From Corylus avellana (Eukaryota > Streptophyta > Magnoliopsida > Fagales > Betulaceae): a DNA stretch of 64,000 nt. How positions within the stretch are numbered: position 1 is the stretch's first letter; every line of letters starts with the position of its first letter. Under the pieces are notes generated by a model. That model was not told where the DNA came from. It searched no databases and saw only the letters and a list, made by a program, of their open reading frames with translations. The position numbers and the translations under genes are program-made. Positions 10,901 through 23,902 of this stretch are shown in pieces. Where the stretch lies: assembly GCF_901000735.1 (NCBI RefSeq), contig NC_081545.1, forward strand, positions 10,959,973-11,023,972. The letters are read 5' to 3'.

Positions 10901-11368
10901 TTTGGTTTGGATTTGGTGTTTGCATGCTAGGTTGGGTGATGTTTGTGCTAATTCCGTCTAATATTTTGAATTTGATTGTCTAATATTTTGAATTTGATAT
11001 ATATATTTACATGAGGAATATAATGCTAGCTTCACTCCATGTATATGAATTTGGTTTTTGAATATATATAGCTTACTCTGTCGTTAATTAACACTCCCTG
11101 CTATATATATATATATGGCCGTATATATACTGCCTATATAACTGGCCAGTATATATATATATATATGGCCATGTACCTGGCCGGCCATATATATATGGCC
11201 GGGCTAGCTATATATATATATATAATGAGTCTGTCCAGGATTTAGATATAAGACGTTTTTTTTATTTTTCTTTTTTGGACATCCTAAAAGACAATACATA
11301 GAGGTAGTATTAATTTGTGAAATTATCAACTTCTAGAAATGGCACACTGCCTTGCACAATCATAGCAA
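10518..11368 (+). repeat. First copy of a duplicated block ending at the gap
   Basis: This block recurs as 11389-11475 plus about 13035-13816. From GAGCGCCATTGCTGG onward the copies look identical by eye, including the AT/GGCC palindrome region. The first copy stops at the gap at exactly the point where the second continues into unique sequence, the pattern of two overlapping contig ends. Confidence 0.85.
11095..11225. repeat. AT/GGCC palindromic stretch in the CACTA element
   Basis: Alternating TATATATA runs and GGCC-containing words (CTGGCCGGCCATATATATA, ATATGGCCGGGC) form several overlapping inverted repeats. The same stretch is present in the second block at about 13552-13675. Confidence 0.7.
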
Positions 11369-11388
11369 NNNNNNNNNNNNNNNNNNNN
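11369..11388. other. Assembly gap, 20 Ns
   Basis: Twenty unknown bases inside the CACTA element, flanked by the two copies of the duplicated block. The fixed length suggests a scaffolding placeholder and not a measured distance. Confidence 0.98.
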
Positions 11389-11481
11389 AATTAAGAGGCC
11401 TGGCGCGCGCGTTTTGAATTTTTTTTTTCTTTTCCCCCAGCTGGCCAGCTGGAGGCACTTCCAGTCGTGTCTCTCTGTTCT

Positions 11482-13034
11482 TGATAAGCGCCGAATGTTG
11501 CACATTCAATCCCCTTAATTTGCATATGTTAATTCCTTAGCGTTGTTATTTGTTTGATTTTATTTTGTTTTTGTGTTTTCAGGTTATAAATAAAGATGCA
11601 ATTAATTCCATTGATTTTGGGCTTAAAAGCACACTTTGAGAAGACTTAGAAGATATGGTTAAACTTAACCAATCATGGTTAAGTTTAATCAAATAAAGAA
11701 AATGATTAATTCGGAATTTTTCAAATTGGAGTCAAAATCGGATTGGATTCAAATTGGGATTCTGCATATGTCTCGGTATTTTGGCCATAACTTTTAGCTC
11801 AAATATCCGATTGAGGTGATTCAAGCGGCACTGGAAAGCTAACTCAAATTTCTACAGATCATTGTGAAATAGAATTTTCCTAATTCGGAGTGCCACAATG
11901 CCAAAATCGCCTCTCAAGATAGGAACGCAATTCTGGGCGAATCCTATTCCGATTTGGACTTAGGTTTTCTTTATTCTAATTGGACTTGGACTTAAATCTC
12001 CGAAATTTCTAGGTTTCCTAGGGCTTCTAGGACTGGCTTGCTCCTTATAAATAGACCCTTAACCTTCAAGAGAAGGTGTGCTTAGTTTTAGATACAAAAA
12101 TCTTCTTAGAGGCTTGACAAGTTGAAGAGGAGATAATCCATGGCAAGAGGCCATCCTAGCACCCCTATGAGCGGCTAAACCCCTTTGTGGGGTATTGATG
12201 TAACCCTATCCAAGCACAATGGTTTGATTGTATTTAATTTCTAGATTTTCAATTTATGCATGTTGATTGTATAATTATGAGGATTGCTACAATTGATTTA
12301 TGTTCTTAATTATTAAATGCAATTGTTCTTAAATTCCAAAATCAATATTTGTGAAATTCTTCTCTTGTCTTAGAAAGTATTTTACTTTTATTGATCTCAA
12401 ATCATTCTTGTTTTTTGTGATTATGAGGATGATGGTTATACAATGGGTTTAATTGACATATGATCAATAGGATTTGATAGGCCATGCTTAGGGAAGACGG
12501 ATTGTACTACACCCTAGTTTAGTGTAATTTAGGTAGACAGTCAGTGCCAACCGAAGATGGGTTACACTTATTCATTGATTGTATGTATTCTGTTATAGAA
12601 TTTGATAATTTATACCTAGGGAAGACGGGTCGTACCGCGTCTTAGTGGTTAGGTGGACGATCCGTGCCAACCGAAGATAGATTATGCTTATTCTTTAATA
12701 AGGTAGTTTCTTGTTTATTTATAATATGCATAGAATGAATTTATGAGATTAATTATGATTAACCATTGTTGTGCGGATAGAGGTGAAGTCAATACCCTAC
12801 TCTCTCTCTCTCTTATTTTAAATCTCTTTTATTTTCATGCACTTTAGTTTTTAAGCAAATCAAATGAAAACCCCTTTTAATTAAGTTAACTTTGATCTTT
12901 CAAATTTGATAACAAAACCCCTGCAGTCCTTGAGGTTCGACACCCTCTCTATAGCCGTATCCTACAAAGATTCGTCCTATTGCGAGTGGTTATTTTTATA
13001 ATTGATATTTTTGGTCACAAAAATACCACATCAG
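11482..13034 (+). mobile_element. Solo LTR of an Athila-like Gypsy family
   Basis: A 1553-bp block begins TGATAAGCGCCGAATG, ends ACCACATCA and has no internal coding region. Its first 900 bases match 63058-64000. It interrupts sequence that is continuous in the other copy (around 10590-10605). Remnants of a 5-bp duplication (GTTCT before, GTCTC after, GCTCT in the empty copy) are compatible with LTR insertion. It contains two stem-loop modules at 12489-12575 and 12617-12690. The TGATAAG start is shared with the Athila-type LTR at 57567-58903 read on its own strand. Confidence 0.8.
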
Positions 13035-13816
13035 TCTCCCAAGCATCATTTTCCTCTCTGTTTTTCTTTCTTTCTTCCGAGCGCCATTGCTGGAGCTAAG
13101 GATTTTTTTTTTCTTCTGCCCAAAGTCTTTCTTTATTAAGCTGAGCATTTTTTTTTCTCTTCTCCACCGTGTATCGTATATATACTCTCTCTCAAGGGAT
13201 CAGTTTCTCTGTCACGATTGTACTGTTCCTCCGCACCCCCGCAGCTAAACCCGCCGCCCGTCGTCCTCTCTCCCTCCATTTTTAGCTCCTACAAGAGCTC
13301 CTCACAGGTATATATATATGTACATGCATCCTTGTACTTATTTATTTGTTTGGTTTGGATTTGGTGTTTGCATGCTAGGTTGGGTGATGTTTGTGCTAAT
13401 TCCGTCTAATATTTTGAATTTGATTGTCTAATATTTTGAATTTGATATATATATTTACATGAGGAATATAATGCTAGCTTCACTCCATGTATATGAATTT
13501 GGTTTTTGAATATATATAGCTTACTCTGTCGTTAATTAACACTCCCTGCTATATATATATATATGGCCGTATATATACTGCCTATATAACTGGCCAGTAT
13601 ATATATATATATATGGCCATGTACCTGGCCGGCCATATATATATGGCCGGGCTAGCTATATATATATATATAATGAGTCTGTCCAGGATTTAGATATAAG
13701 ACGTTTTTTTTATTTTTCTTTTTTGGACATCCTAAAAGACAATACATAGAGGTAGTATTAATTTGTGAAATTATCAACTTCTAGAAATGGCACACTGCCT
13801 TGCACAATCATAGCAA

Positions 13817-15043
13817 GCATGTACAACAAAGTCCATCATATATATATGTGTGCATGGTATAAGCTGAATGTAAAATTGTTCGCTATAAGTTTAAGTTTTG
13901 GGGGATAAGTGACAATTTGACATAGTATCATAATAGAGGTCATGAGTAGTTCAAATCATAACTTCACAATTTACTCTAATTTTAGTTAAATATTTTACGT
14001 ATTGGGTCTCACTAGCTTATTAAGTGAGAGATTGAACAAACACATGAGGGGGAGCGTTCGAATATAAATAAAATTATTGAATTCATTTTTTCCTATAAGA
14101 TTGAACCCACCCCGGATTTATATATTTAAGATCTTTATATTTTGAGGGTTTCAAAATATAGGCTCCAATTATGTAAGGAGAAAAAAATAATAATAACTTT
14201 TATCAAGTAGACACAATATGGGGGGGGAAGTGATTTGAAATTATATATATTAATCAAAGAATAGAATATTATTATTATTTTTTAACTTTTATCATTTAGT
14301 AAATTCACAGAAAAAAGCAGAATAGAAGGTAGAGATTTTACATGGCCAGATACTGATCAAACATTTCACAATCGAAAAAACATTTTGAGTTATAATTTGT
14401 TTAATAATAAAAACCACAAGTAAATACGCTTCACACAAACAATTATATTCTTATGGAACTAGACATACATATATAATCTACCTTTGTACTTAACCTTAGG
14501 AGACTTCAAGTCTTATTGAAACACAAAGGAAACGGCAGAATGACGACCACTGTTATAGATTATTACCATATGGAAGGTTATTTATTTAGCATTTTCCTAT
14601 TATTCCAACATTGTTTAATTAAGCTCCTAATTAAATGAATGGCATAACATTTGTATATTGTTTAGGTTTTGCCCTATTAATACGAGCCATGCTATACTAC
14701 TATATATATATATTGACTTTGTAACCTATCTAGATTTATTTTATTTGACTAGGGTCCCCAACATCTACCAAATGCATATATATGAACTTTTGGGAAAAAG
14801 TTATAGAACCTGAATGTGTATGAATAATGCTAATAGTTAAACAACATCAAATAATGTAAATTTGATGGTCCCCATTTGGAATAGTTGTTAATTCGTTTAA
14901 GTTTCAGAAATTTTCATGACAAAAAAAATTTACCAACAATAAAAGCATCTAATTAAGTTTGCATGTAAATTCCAGTTAATATGTATGGGTTTATTGAATA
15001 CTTTTAAGTCGCGTATATTTCTCTCTAATGTCCGTTGACAACA
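13817..15043 (+). other. CACTA interior upstream of the transposase
   Basis: AT-rich non-coding sequence leading to the transposase start codon. It holds a G run (14220-14227) and short TATATA runs near 14700. No further repeat or gene is recognised. The minus-strand frame at 14930-15496 is an antisense shadow of the transposase. Confidence 0.4.
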
Positions 15044-18000
15044 ATGGACAAGAGTTGGATGACAAAGTCTAGGGGTACGAAGGAATACAGAGACGGTTGT
15101 AGATTGTTTGTTGACTTTGCAGTTGGGAACTGCACAACACCTGATGGTAAGATTTACTGCCCATGTAAGGTGTGTCGCCTTAACCGGCGCTATCCCCCAG
15201 GCGTAGTTCTCGCCCACTTGACAGGGGGAAAAGGCATACTTCCTACATATAAAGATTGGATGTTTCATGGTGAGAAGCCTGTTCGGGACCATGTTGAACC
15301 GTCTCCATTGAATCGTCCGGCCACATATGAAGCAGGTGGAAGTAGTGATCAGGGTGGAAATATGCATGCTATGTTGCGTGATGTGTTCAGCATGCATGAT
15401 GTCAGAGAAGGCAACTGTGAACCTCAGGTCGTTGTGCAAGGTGATGAAAAAATAGTAGTCGAGGATGTGGATGAAGTAGATGCCCAAAAGTATCACGAGC
15501 TGCTTAAAGAGGCAAAAACACCGCTATATGATAGGATCAAACACAGTAAGCTAAGCGCAACTGTTCATCTGTACAACTTGAAGTGTGTTGATGGAATTAG
15601 TAACAAGATATTCTCATCTCTCCTTGAGTTCATCAATCAATTGTTGCCTGCGGATAGTGAAGGTTTGCCGGTTAATACCTATGAGGCAAAAAAATATCTA
15701 AGTGACATGGGACTCTGCTATGAAAAGATTTCGGCTTGTCGTAATGATTGCGTGCTATTTTGGAAGGGCAACAAAGAGTTAGATTCATGTACAGTTTGTA
15801 GCAAATCTAAGTGGAATGATGAAATTCATTTGGATGAGGACGGTCAACCCATATTGTCAAGTAAGAAACACCCGGTAAAAGTGTTGCGGTGGTTTCCACT
15901 CATACCAAGACTACAGAGATTGTTTATGTCGCAGTATACATCGCCCCATATGAAGTGGCATGCAGACAACCGCACAAAGGACGGCAAATTGAGGCATCCG
16001 GTCGATGATGAAGCATGGAAGTCATTTGATCAGTTGTATCCGGAATTTGCAGCGGACAGCAGGAATGTAAGGCTTGGACTAACCTCAGATGGATTTAATC
16101 CTTTTGGGAACCTTAGTACATCACACAGCATTTGGCCCGGAATGCTTGTGCCATACAACTTGCCTCCTTGGATGTGCATGAAACAAACATCTTTCATATT
16201 ATCCCTGATTATCCCAGGCCCGAGCTCACCTAGAATGGATATAGACGTTTACCTACAGTCCTTAATTGAGGAGTTGAAGGAATTATGGAATGTAAGGGTA
16301 CGCACATTTGATGTTTCCACTAAAACATACTTTATGTTGCGAGCACAATTGATGTGGATAATTAATGATTTCCCGGCATACGCAGATCTGTCAGGATGGT
16401 CTACAAGGGGAGTAAAGGCATGTCCTTGTTGTATGCAGTCAACCAGGTCTCGATGGTTAAAACACGGCCACAAATGGTGTTTTATGGGTCATAGGCAATA
16501 CTTGCCCTTGGATCATCCGTGGAGGAAGAACAAAAGTAATTTTGACGGTAACCAGGAACTACAATGTCTTCCCGATGTGCTTAGTGGGGATGAAATCCTA
16601 AGACAGTTAGAGGGGATGCTATTTGGGGATGAGGATGCTGGCAAGTCAAAGCCAGACAGTAGTAAGAAGCAGGGAGAGAAGCGGAAGAAGAGTACTCCCA
16701 ACACCAGACCAGAAGTGAGCAATCATGTATTATGAAAGAAGAAGAGTATTTTCTTTAGGTTGCCGTATTGGAAGGATAATTTACTACCGCACAACCTTGA
16801 TGTGATGCACATAGAGAAAAATGTGATGGACAATATCCTTGGCACAAGACTCAACATAAAAGGGAAAACAAAGGACAACTATAATGCTCGTAAAGATTTG
16901 CAAGAGATGGGATTGAGACGTCTACTTCATCCATTTACGAAGAATGAAAAAAACTATATGCCCCCAGCTTGCCACACGATGTCTAATGAAGATAAAATCA
17001 GTTTCTTGAAAGTGCTTCGGGATGTGAGGGTGCCCGATGGTTATGCATCGAATATTTCTAGATGCGTACGACTGAAAGCCTGTACGATGACGGGTTTGAA
17101 GAGTCATGACAATCACATTCTAATGCAACAACTTCTACCTATTGCTTTACGTGGGTCACTACAAGGTAACGTGGTCAGACCTTTGGTTGAGATGGGAACA
17201 TTCTTCTGGGGCATATGTTCAACTACGCTGACACTAGATAATTTGTACCGACTCCAGAGTGAAGTCTGCGTGACTTTGTGCAAGATGGAACAAGTATTTC
17301 CCCCAAATTTTTTCACGAGCATGGTTCATGTTGTCGTGCATCTTGTCCGTGAATGCCAACTGGGTGGACCAGTTCAGTATAGGTGGATGTATCCGGCTGA
17401 GAAGTAAAGTTTGATTGTTAAGTTATTATTATTATTTTTTCCCCACCAATAAAAGACAATGAATCACTGCAATTGATTGATTGATTTTCATATACAGGAG
17501 CCTAGGGGGTTCAAATTTCATGTGCGCAATAAAGCGGCTCCCGAGGGATGTATTGCGGAGGGCTACATAGCAACTGAGTTGGTGACATTTTGCTCGATGT
17601 ATTTGGATGATGCACCGACGTTTCATAATAAGGCCCAACGAAACCTTGATGGTTGTAAGGGGGCAGGAACACGAGTCATCCTCAACCATATTACACTGGC
17701 ACAAATTCATCGATATATATTGTTTAACTCAGACGAGTTCTTACCGCTATGGACGTAAGTCATCTCTCTAGTACTTGCCATACCATTCCTTGTACAATCT
17801 TAATTTCGAGTGCATTATATTAAATTTAATTTCAAATTGTAGGATGCACATGGAAATGCTTAGAGGGCGAACAGCGGACAATCAGTTGGAAAGCCACCAT
17901 TTCGAACTATTTGTCCATTGGTATCATGAATACGTAAAAATACTGTGTTCTTACTGGTTAAATGAGGTGTATACATGTTTCCCTTAAAAATCCTATATAC

Positions 18001-18672
18001 ACCAATTTCAATTCATATATTGCCCTCCATTATACGCAGGTCAATGGATTGGACGACCTACGCAGACAGGAGCTGGGTGAGAAACTGGTAATGCATTGTA
18101 GAGGGCCAAAGGAAACGGCAGTCAAGAATAACAGATATGTGGTTAATGGGAAGTTGTTCCGCACTCTGTCAGTTGATATCGGAAAAAGGACTCAAAATAG
18201 CGGCGTGTGTGTGCCGAGTACTGATGGCGAAACGTATTACGGGAAGCTAACTCAAATAATTGAGGTTGAATACTACGATAGGACAAAGTATGTTTTGTTC
18301 AAGTGTGATTGGGCAGACAACACGAGGGACAGGGGGTACAAGGTTGAAGAGTATGGCATAACGCTTGTGAATTTCAAAAACCTTATCCACACCGGAGAGA
18401 GTATTACAGATGAGCCGTTTGTGCTAACTTCACAAGTTGACTAAGTATTTTACGTCGAAGATGAAAGGAACCCAGATTGGGCTTGCGCTGTAAGGACTAA
18501 ACCTAGAAACGTGTATGATGTTGGTCAGGGTCAAGGGTCTGATGATTCTAGTAGCAGCTACCACGAGATTGAGCCCCTCCTCTTGAGTTCCAATCATGAT
18601 CATGTTAACGCACTTGATGATGTTGATTACGTCCGACCCGATTTAGAATCAATTGAAGCGTATGTCATTTAA
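15044..18672 (+). pseudogene. CACTA transposase, TNPD type (tnp2 family), with stops
   Basis: The first ATG of the open frame is 15044 (MDKSWM, the usual family start). A transposase-associated N-terminal domain with CPCKVCRLNRR and DWMFHGE covers residues 1-80. The tnp2 core follows (LGLTSDGFNPFG, CPCC, HKWCFMGHRQYLP, then LPYWKDNL and LDVMHIEKNVMDNILGT). Next come DUF4218-like (HVVVHLVRECQLGGPVQYRWMYP) and DUF4216-like (VLFKCDWADN, YGITLVNFKNLIHTGE) parts. Exons are about 15044-17403, 17498-17754, 17843-17966 and 18040-18672. TGA at 16733-16735 replaces the usual W of WKKKSIFF in an otherwise open frame, and TAA at 18442-18444 interrupts SQVD/VFYVEDERNPDW. The first exon junction does not keep frame. 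The enzyme would cut and move the element, but it is probably inactive. Confidence 0.9.
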
Positions 18673-18924
18673 TGAAATTGGAAATATGTTTATCTTTGAA
18701 ATTTTATTAGCTTTTATTTCTTTTAAAAGAAATGTTTACATTAATTTATAATTGCTTTTTAGGTTAACCATAAAATTTATATGTAGTTTGTGGAAACGAT
18801 ATATAATTAATTGAGTAACTAGTATATGTTTAAAATTTTAAATGTGTGATTACTTCACATATACTTGTACCTATTTAATTATTTTAAAGACTAATTCGTT
18901 TCTCAACGTATTTTGTAGGGAGAC

Positions 18925-20955
18925 ATGAGTTATAGGGGAAAGAGAAAAGCACAGAGGCAACTAACCGTACGGTTGACATCCGCCGCCCATAATTTACATT
19001 CATCCCCCCCAGGCTAATATGGAGCCAGAAGGGTATAGACCGGTACTTCCACATCATGTGGAAGGGTATACCGATGCAGGGCGGGACGTGGGATGTAGTG
19101 ATGGCATTCATGTAGATCCTCAGCATTCTGACGTGGCAGAGCCGGGCACATCCACATCGTTCACGCTTGACTTCACGACGTTGAGCGATATGGGGATCGT
19201 TTCCCATTGCCATTTCCAGCGGCACCCATACCCCAGTAGCGGAGCACAGGTGGATGATAGTGATGAGACACAGCCCCCAGATAGCACTGAGGGTGATGAG
19301 GATGGTGTTGCGCATGACACGCATTCCGATGATGCCGCTACACGCCCGTTGGCGGTGGATGAGGTTCGGACGATAAGTAAGTATATGTGTTAAAATATCG
19401 GAATATGTATTTTATTTAATTTTAATATGTGGTTAGTTTAAATAAGTAACTAACTTGTTCAAATTCCTAATGTATTAAGTGTAGATCAAAATGGCATCAC
19501 CCACTACCATATATTGAGTGTCAAGTCATGCCACAAGCTGTGGGAGATCCTTGATGGCCAGAGGATCGTGTGCGAGTATAACCCTGCGTGGCAGCCTGTG
19601 GGACAAAGTGCTTCCAAATTTAGACGGATGACCGGAGTGTTCGTCAGGAGCAGTACTTATGTACGGATTAACAACGAGTGGAAGAAGGTATCGGAGCGTA
19701 AGACGGAAGATATTTGGGATGCATTGATGGTATGTTATAATTAAATATTATTGTATTTATGATAATGATTTATATATTCATATATTTATCTCAAATAGAT
19801 GGACAATATTGTTAATGCATATATATGTGTGAATATATGCAGAAGCACTTCTATATCCTACCTGACTGCGATATCGCGGCCATAAAACGGGATGCTTTCC
19901 TAGATATGCGAAACAGGCATACGACTTGGAGGTATGACTTGAAGTAGAGTCTTCACATCACGTCAGACGATACTCCGGCGCCAGTGAAGGCTAGGAAAGG
20001 AGGATAATTATCCACGTACAATAAAGAGGACGTGAATATATTATTGGAGAATCAAGTAAGTCACACATTTTAGTGAGTTTTGTTTAGTTTTATTACAATG
20101 AATGTGTTAGCCTAAAATATTAACAATGTTAATTGTGTAGGAATATGCTGCATATATGAAGGGAATCCGGTCGAAGAACAAGGAGCCTCACTGCACCGAA
20201 TCAAAGAGCTATGCCAGGGCTACACATGAAGAAGTATGTTTTTTGATCAGTTATATATATAATTTATGTGGATTGTGTTTATGTTTTAATTTTTTACGTT
20301 TTATTTGTATATGCAATTCATAAATACCGGGATTCCGCCAACATGAGCGCAGTCTTACATCAACACACACGTGAAGAAGACTGGCGGATATCCAAATGAC
20401 TTGGTCAAGGAAAGATGTGTACGCTACTAATAACCGATATGTTTTGGTTAATGTATATTTTTTTGTAATTTAATTTAATATTTCTAATTGCTTCTGTTAA
20501 TGTGTGTCCTACAGGAGAGGATGAAGGAGTTGCTTCCCACTGACCCGGCTGCTACACAATCTGTCACCGAGGGCACCGTACGGTGGGCGCCCGACGATGC
20601 GTACGCACAGGGGATGGGCAATAAGCCAAAATACGCAGGTCGGGTTCGCCAGGTTAGAGCAGGTATACTACTTGTGCGCGGTAGCATACACTCCTACTAT
20701 AGACCAATCGCGCCACGCTCACAACCTCGCGGGAGCTCTAGTGTCCCAGAAATGATAGAAAGCGCACTACAAGCTGAGCGGGAGAAGCACAAGCAGGAGA
20801 TGGATGCGCTGCTAGAGACACAACGAGAGCAGGCAGCGACGCAACAAGCTGAACGGGAGAGGCACAGGGCGAAGATAGCTGCGCTGTTAGATGCACAGCG
20901 AGTGGAGGTTGATCAGCAGGTTGCTGTGCTGCTAGTTGAGACCCGGCTAGTATGA
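18925..20955 (+). pseudogene. Second CACTA gene, plant En/Spm-type transposase protein
   Basis: The probable start is ATG 18925 (MSYRGKRKAQRQ). A run of cytosines near 19006-19013 puts the following part one base out of frame, so the open part restarts at 19019 (MEPEGYRPV). Exons with GT-AG borders are about 18925-19376, 19485-19729, 19843-20055, 20141-20233, roughly 20350-20416 and 20515-20955. The middle part (QPVGQSASKFRRMTG, NEWKKVSE, FYILPD, AFLDMRNRHTTWR) fits the Ptta/En/Spm plant transposase family, and the C-terminus (20740-20950) is a Gln/Glu/Arg-rich coiled coil. Stops occur in the third exon (TAG after RYDLK, TAA after ARKGG). In related elements this gene encodes a DNA-binding partner of TNPD. 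Confidence 0.75.
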
Positions 20956-23480
20956 CCACTTTGTACGAGGCACGGTTTCGTCAACTTGAGAGCACATGTT
21001 GCAGTCGAGGTCCTCATCTGATACGACTCGAGTTAAAGATGTAACAGAAAAAGAATCTTCAGCCCGTTTGGTGGTGAAATCGTTGGTGGGGAGTGAACCA
21101 GATAATGCAATTTGTTTTTTTTTGCTTTGGGTTTTCTTGAGTATATATATGTATGTATGGATTTTATGACGTTGCAAAATGTTTTGTTCTTCATTGGTTT
21201 GGTGATACATTAGATTGGAATTAGTATTGTTTTTTATGTTGTTAGTGTTGATAGCGACCTCGATAATGTTTGTTATTATTTCTACTACTAAACGTTAGCA
21301 TTGTGTTTGTGTCTAATTTTAGAAGGATCTTATTTTCCAGTCGGAAGATATATATATATATTGCATTGATGATGATTTATAAGTGTAGTTAGTGCATTTT
21401 TTGTTCTATTATAATAATGTCATTTTGGTTAGCATATATGTTAAAGTTGTTATGATCCATTTTTTTGTGTTTCGCCTAGGATCGTGATAAGAAAGGCACT
21501 TATTGCTTCTTGATTGATTGTTTTATCATCTCTAGGTATTGCGGAGAAGTTGTCGAATGAGGAAGCTATCGACCTAGATTGAGCCTTGTATGTGAGTTCG
21601 TAGTTGGTAAACACATTATATATTTTGTTATTGTTTAGTTGTGTCAAACAAAACTATATTTCAAACAATAGTTATTGTTTGGTTGTATATGATTGACGTA
21701 TTGACTGCATGTTTGTGATCCATATAATTATGTCTATATGATAAATAGTAAGTTGCATTAAATGGATGTTTAGTCAATACTTCGTTTGAGGTTTAATATA
21801 TAGGTTGGGTCTCTTGTAACTATGTAACTATATGAAGAGGACAAATTATGATATTTGGGTACCGGTTGAAAATATCAATTATCAATTTACTTTTATGTTC
21901 TTGAAGGTACTTTATGCTTTAATTTAGTTCATGGTAAACTGCTAGTTTTGGTTAGACTAAGGGTTTTCGGGTTTGTCAACCGCTTACGTATGTATTGCCT
22001 GTATTTTACGATTCTTATCGAACGTTATTGTTTACTTTAATGATTTGTATGTGTTGTCTGAATTATGAGTTCCTCACTGTTGTCAGACACAACGAACGAG
22101 GTAGAAACTCCCTGGAAGATGCACTTGTAGTTTGCTTTCTTTTATTTAAAGGTTGCTCTTGTTTGTTTTCTGTGGTGGCACATCATGTACACTTCCAGTT
22201 TTATTAGTTGGAAGTTATTTCATGCTAAAAATTTGTTATGTATAATGGATATTTCTACACAGAAGTCATATCTGTATCACATATGAGTACTTGGTGAAAG
22301 TGTATTAATTGTATCTGATACTTGTTAAATATTTCTGGACATACATATGATGCACCTTGGACAATAAGATATGACTCTTATTATTTGCACAATGGTTGAG
22401 GAAAATAGTTGTAGAAATTAAGAGAATTGTATAACATAGGAAGGGTATTATTTACCAACAAGGATGTTTTACCAACATCCATGTCAGACACAACAAGGAT
22501 GCTTGAACGATAAAAATTTCAAACAATTTTACCAACATTTTGACATTACGATATTTATTAAATACCTCTACCTTGCTTGTTCAATTTATACTTTTTTGAA
22601 GAAGTTTTAGGTTGTGGTATTCATACCCTTGCTTTATAAGTGGTCAAAAATTATATAGGTGGATTGGAATATAATTTAGCATGTCAAGTTTAAGAAGTTA
22701 TACATTCTTGAATCTGATTTATTAAAAATATGTTTGGTAGGCCATGGATGAAAGTTTATACTTTATTCAGTATTGTCTTCCACAGGATAGAGTAGATTAT
22801 TTCTTTCTCTTTGTAGAGTAACATCTTTTTTTGAATTTATTTCTTACCGCCGATTGTGAAGAAGCTTGTGGATGTTGTTGCCAGTATACATCAAGCTATC
22901 TGGGAAACCTTTGGAAATAGCGGTATGAGGAGGTCATGGATGTTGTTGCCAGTATATTATGGCCTTTGTATATTGCCAAGTATGGTTGGACATAGGACAT
23001 ATTAGTTTCGTTTGATTTTGTTTTCGATTTTGGTTTGACATATATCATAATATAATTGTTGAATTAACTCAATGACCTACCAGTTATTCCATGTTTGTCT
23101 CTATTTATTTCTTTTGTTAATAGATCTGAATGTCGAATTCTATTATATGTAACTTTTGGACATACATCATTTCGTATTGTTAAACTTATGTTAGCATGGT
23201 TTTATCATGCCATTTGTTTTTGTTCCTAGTACATCCTTAGGAAAGATGACATGAAAAAAATGGTTTTTTTTGTACAAATTAAATGGTGTACAAATTGTAA
23301 ACCAAACATTGAATTGCCAATTCAATTCAGGAATAAATTGAATTGGCAATTTATTCAATTCAATTTGTATAAATTGAGTTCAGGAAAGAAATTGTTTCCT
23401 GTTGCCAATTCAATTCAAGAAACAATTTGTACAGGAAACAGGAAATCTGGAAATCGGGCAAATCTGGAAACAAAAAAAAA
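20956..23480 (+). other. Right non-coding region of the CACTA element
   Basis: AT-rich, with no convincing gene. A 20-base repeat around GGATGTTGTTGCCAGTATA occurs at about 22871 and 22937. From about 23280 to 23440 there are nested inverted repeats made of AATTGAATT, CAATTCAATTC and AAACAATTTGTAC. Small open frames here (for example 21995-22207) lack family features. Confidence 0.45.
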
Positions 23481-23494
23481 AAAAAAAAAAAAAC

Positions 23495-23902
23495 CTAATT
23501 TCCTGACGTGGCATTTATGCCACGTCAGAAATTTTCTGACGTGGTCGAACTCCAATGTCAGAAGTTTTCTGACGTGGCATATTCTACCACGTCAGAAAAT
23601 TTCTGACATGGCACTTCTGCCACGTCAGACGTTTTCTGACGTTGCAGTGATGACACTTCAGAAAATTTCTGACGTGTCGGAACTGCCACGTCAGAAAAAG
23701 TATTCTAACGTGTGAGTGGGTAAAACGTCAGAATTTTCTGACGTTTTACCCTCTCACACGTCAGGAAATTTTTTTTCCTGACATCTATGTTTCTAACAAT
23801 CGACACGCGTCAGAAACGACCTGTCAGAAAAATTTCCTGACGTGTCAGACACTAGAAAACGTCAGAAATCTCCTGTCATAAAAACATTGTTTTTTTGTAG
23901 TG
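23495..23902. repeat. Right subterminal repeats of the CACTA element
   Basis: More than ten copies of CACGTCAGAAA or its complement TTTCTGACGTGG alternate in opposite orientations, matching the left end. The element ends TTTTTTTGTAGTG, the inverse of its left terminus. The 154-codon frame starting at 23251 simply reads through this array. Confidence 0.85.

Larger units (their letters stand above)
9916..23902 (+). mobile_element. CACTA (En/Spm) DNA transposon
   Basis: The ends are perfect inverted repeats CACTACAAAAAAA. A 3-bp duplication TAC (9913-9915 and 23903-23905) flanks the element, as expected for CACTA elements. Both subterminal regions are dense in palindromic copies of CACGTCAGAAA / TTTCTGACGTGG, the usual transposase-binding layout. 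Inside, on the plus strand, are a TNPD-type transposase gene (15044-18672) and a second En/Spm-type gene (18925-20955), both with stops. The measured 13,987 bp includes 20 Ns, a probable assembly duplication and a solo LTR, so the natural element was shorter. It landed four bases downstream of TAT exon 4, next to the splice donor. Confidence 0.93.

Noticed and set aside
10770..10961. 63-codon frame present twice (also 13218-13409)
   Set aside because: The duplication comes from the repeated block around the gap; the peptide has no recognisable features.
14930..15496. 188-codon minus-strand frame
   Set aside because: Antisense shadow of the CACTA transposase N-terminus, whose plus-strand frame has clear family motifs.
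23251..23715. 154-codon frame
   Set aside because: Reads through a poly-A run and the CACTA subterminal palindromes, giving a repetitive peptide.
23495..23880. Regular repeats that could suggest a CRISPR array
   Set aside because: Units are palindromic, irregularly spaced, in both orientations and belong to CACTA subterminal DNA of a plant genome.
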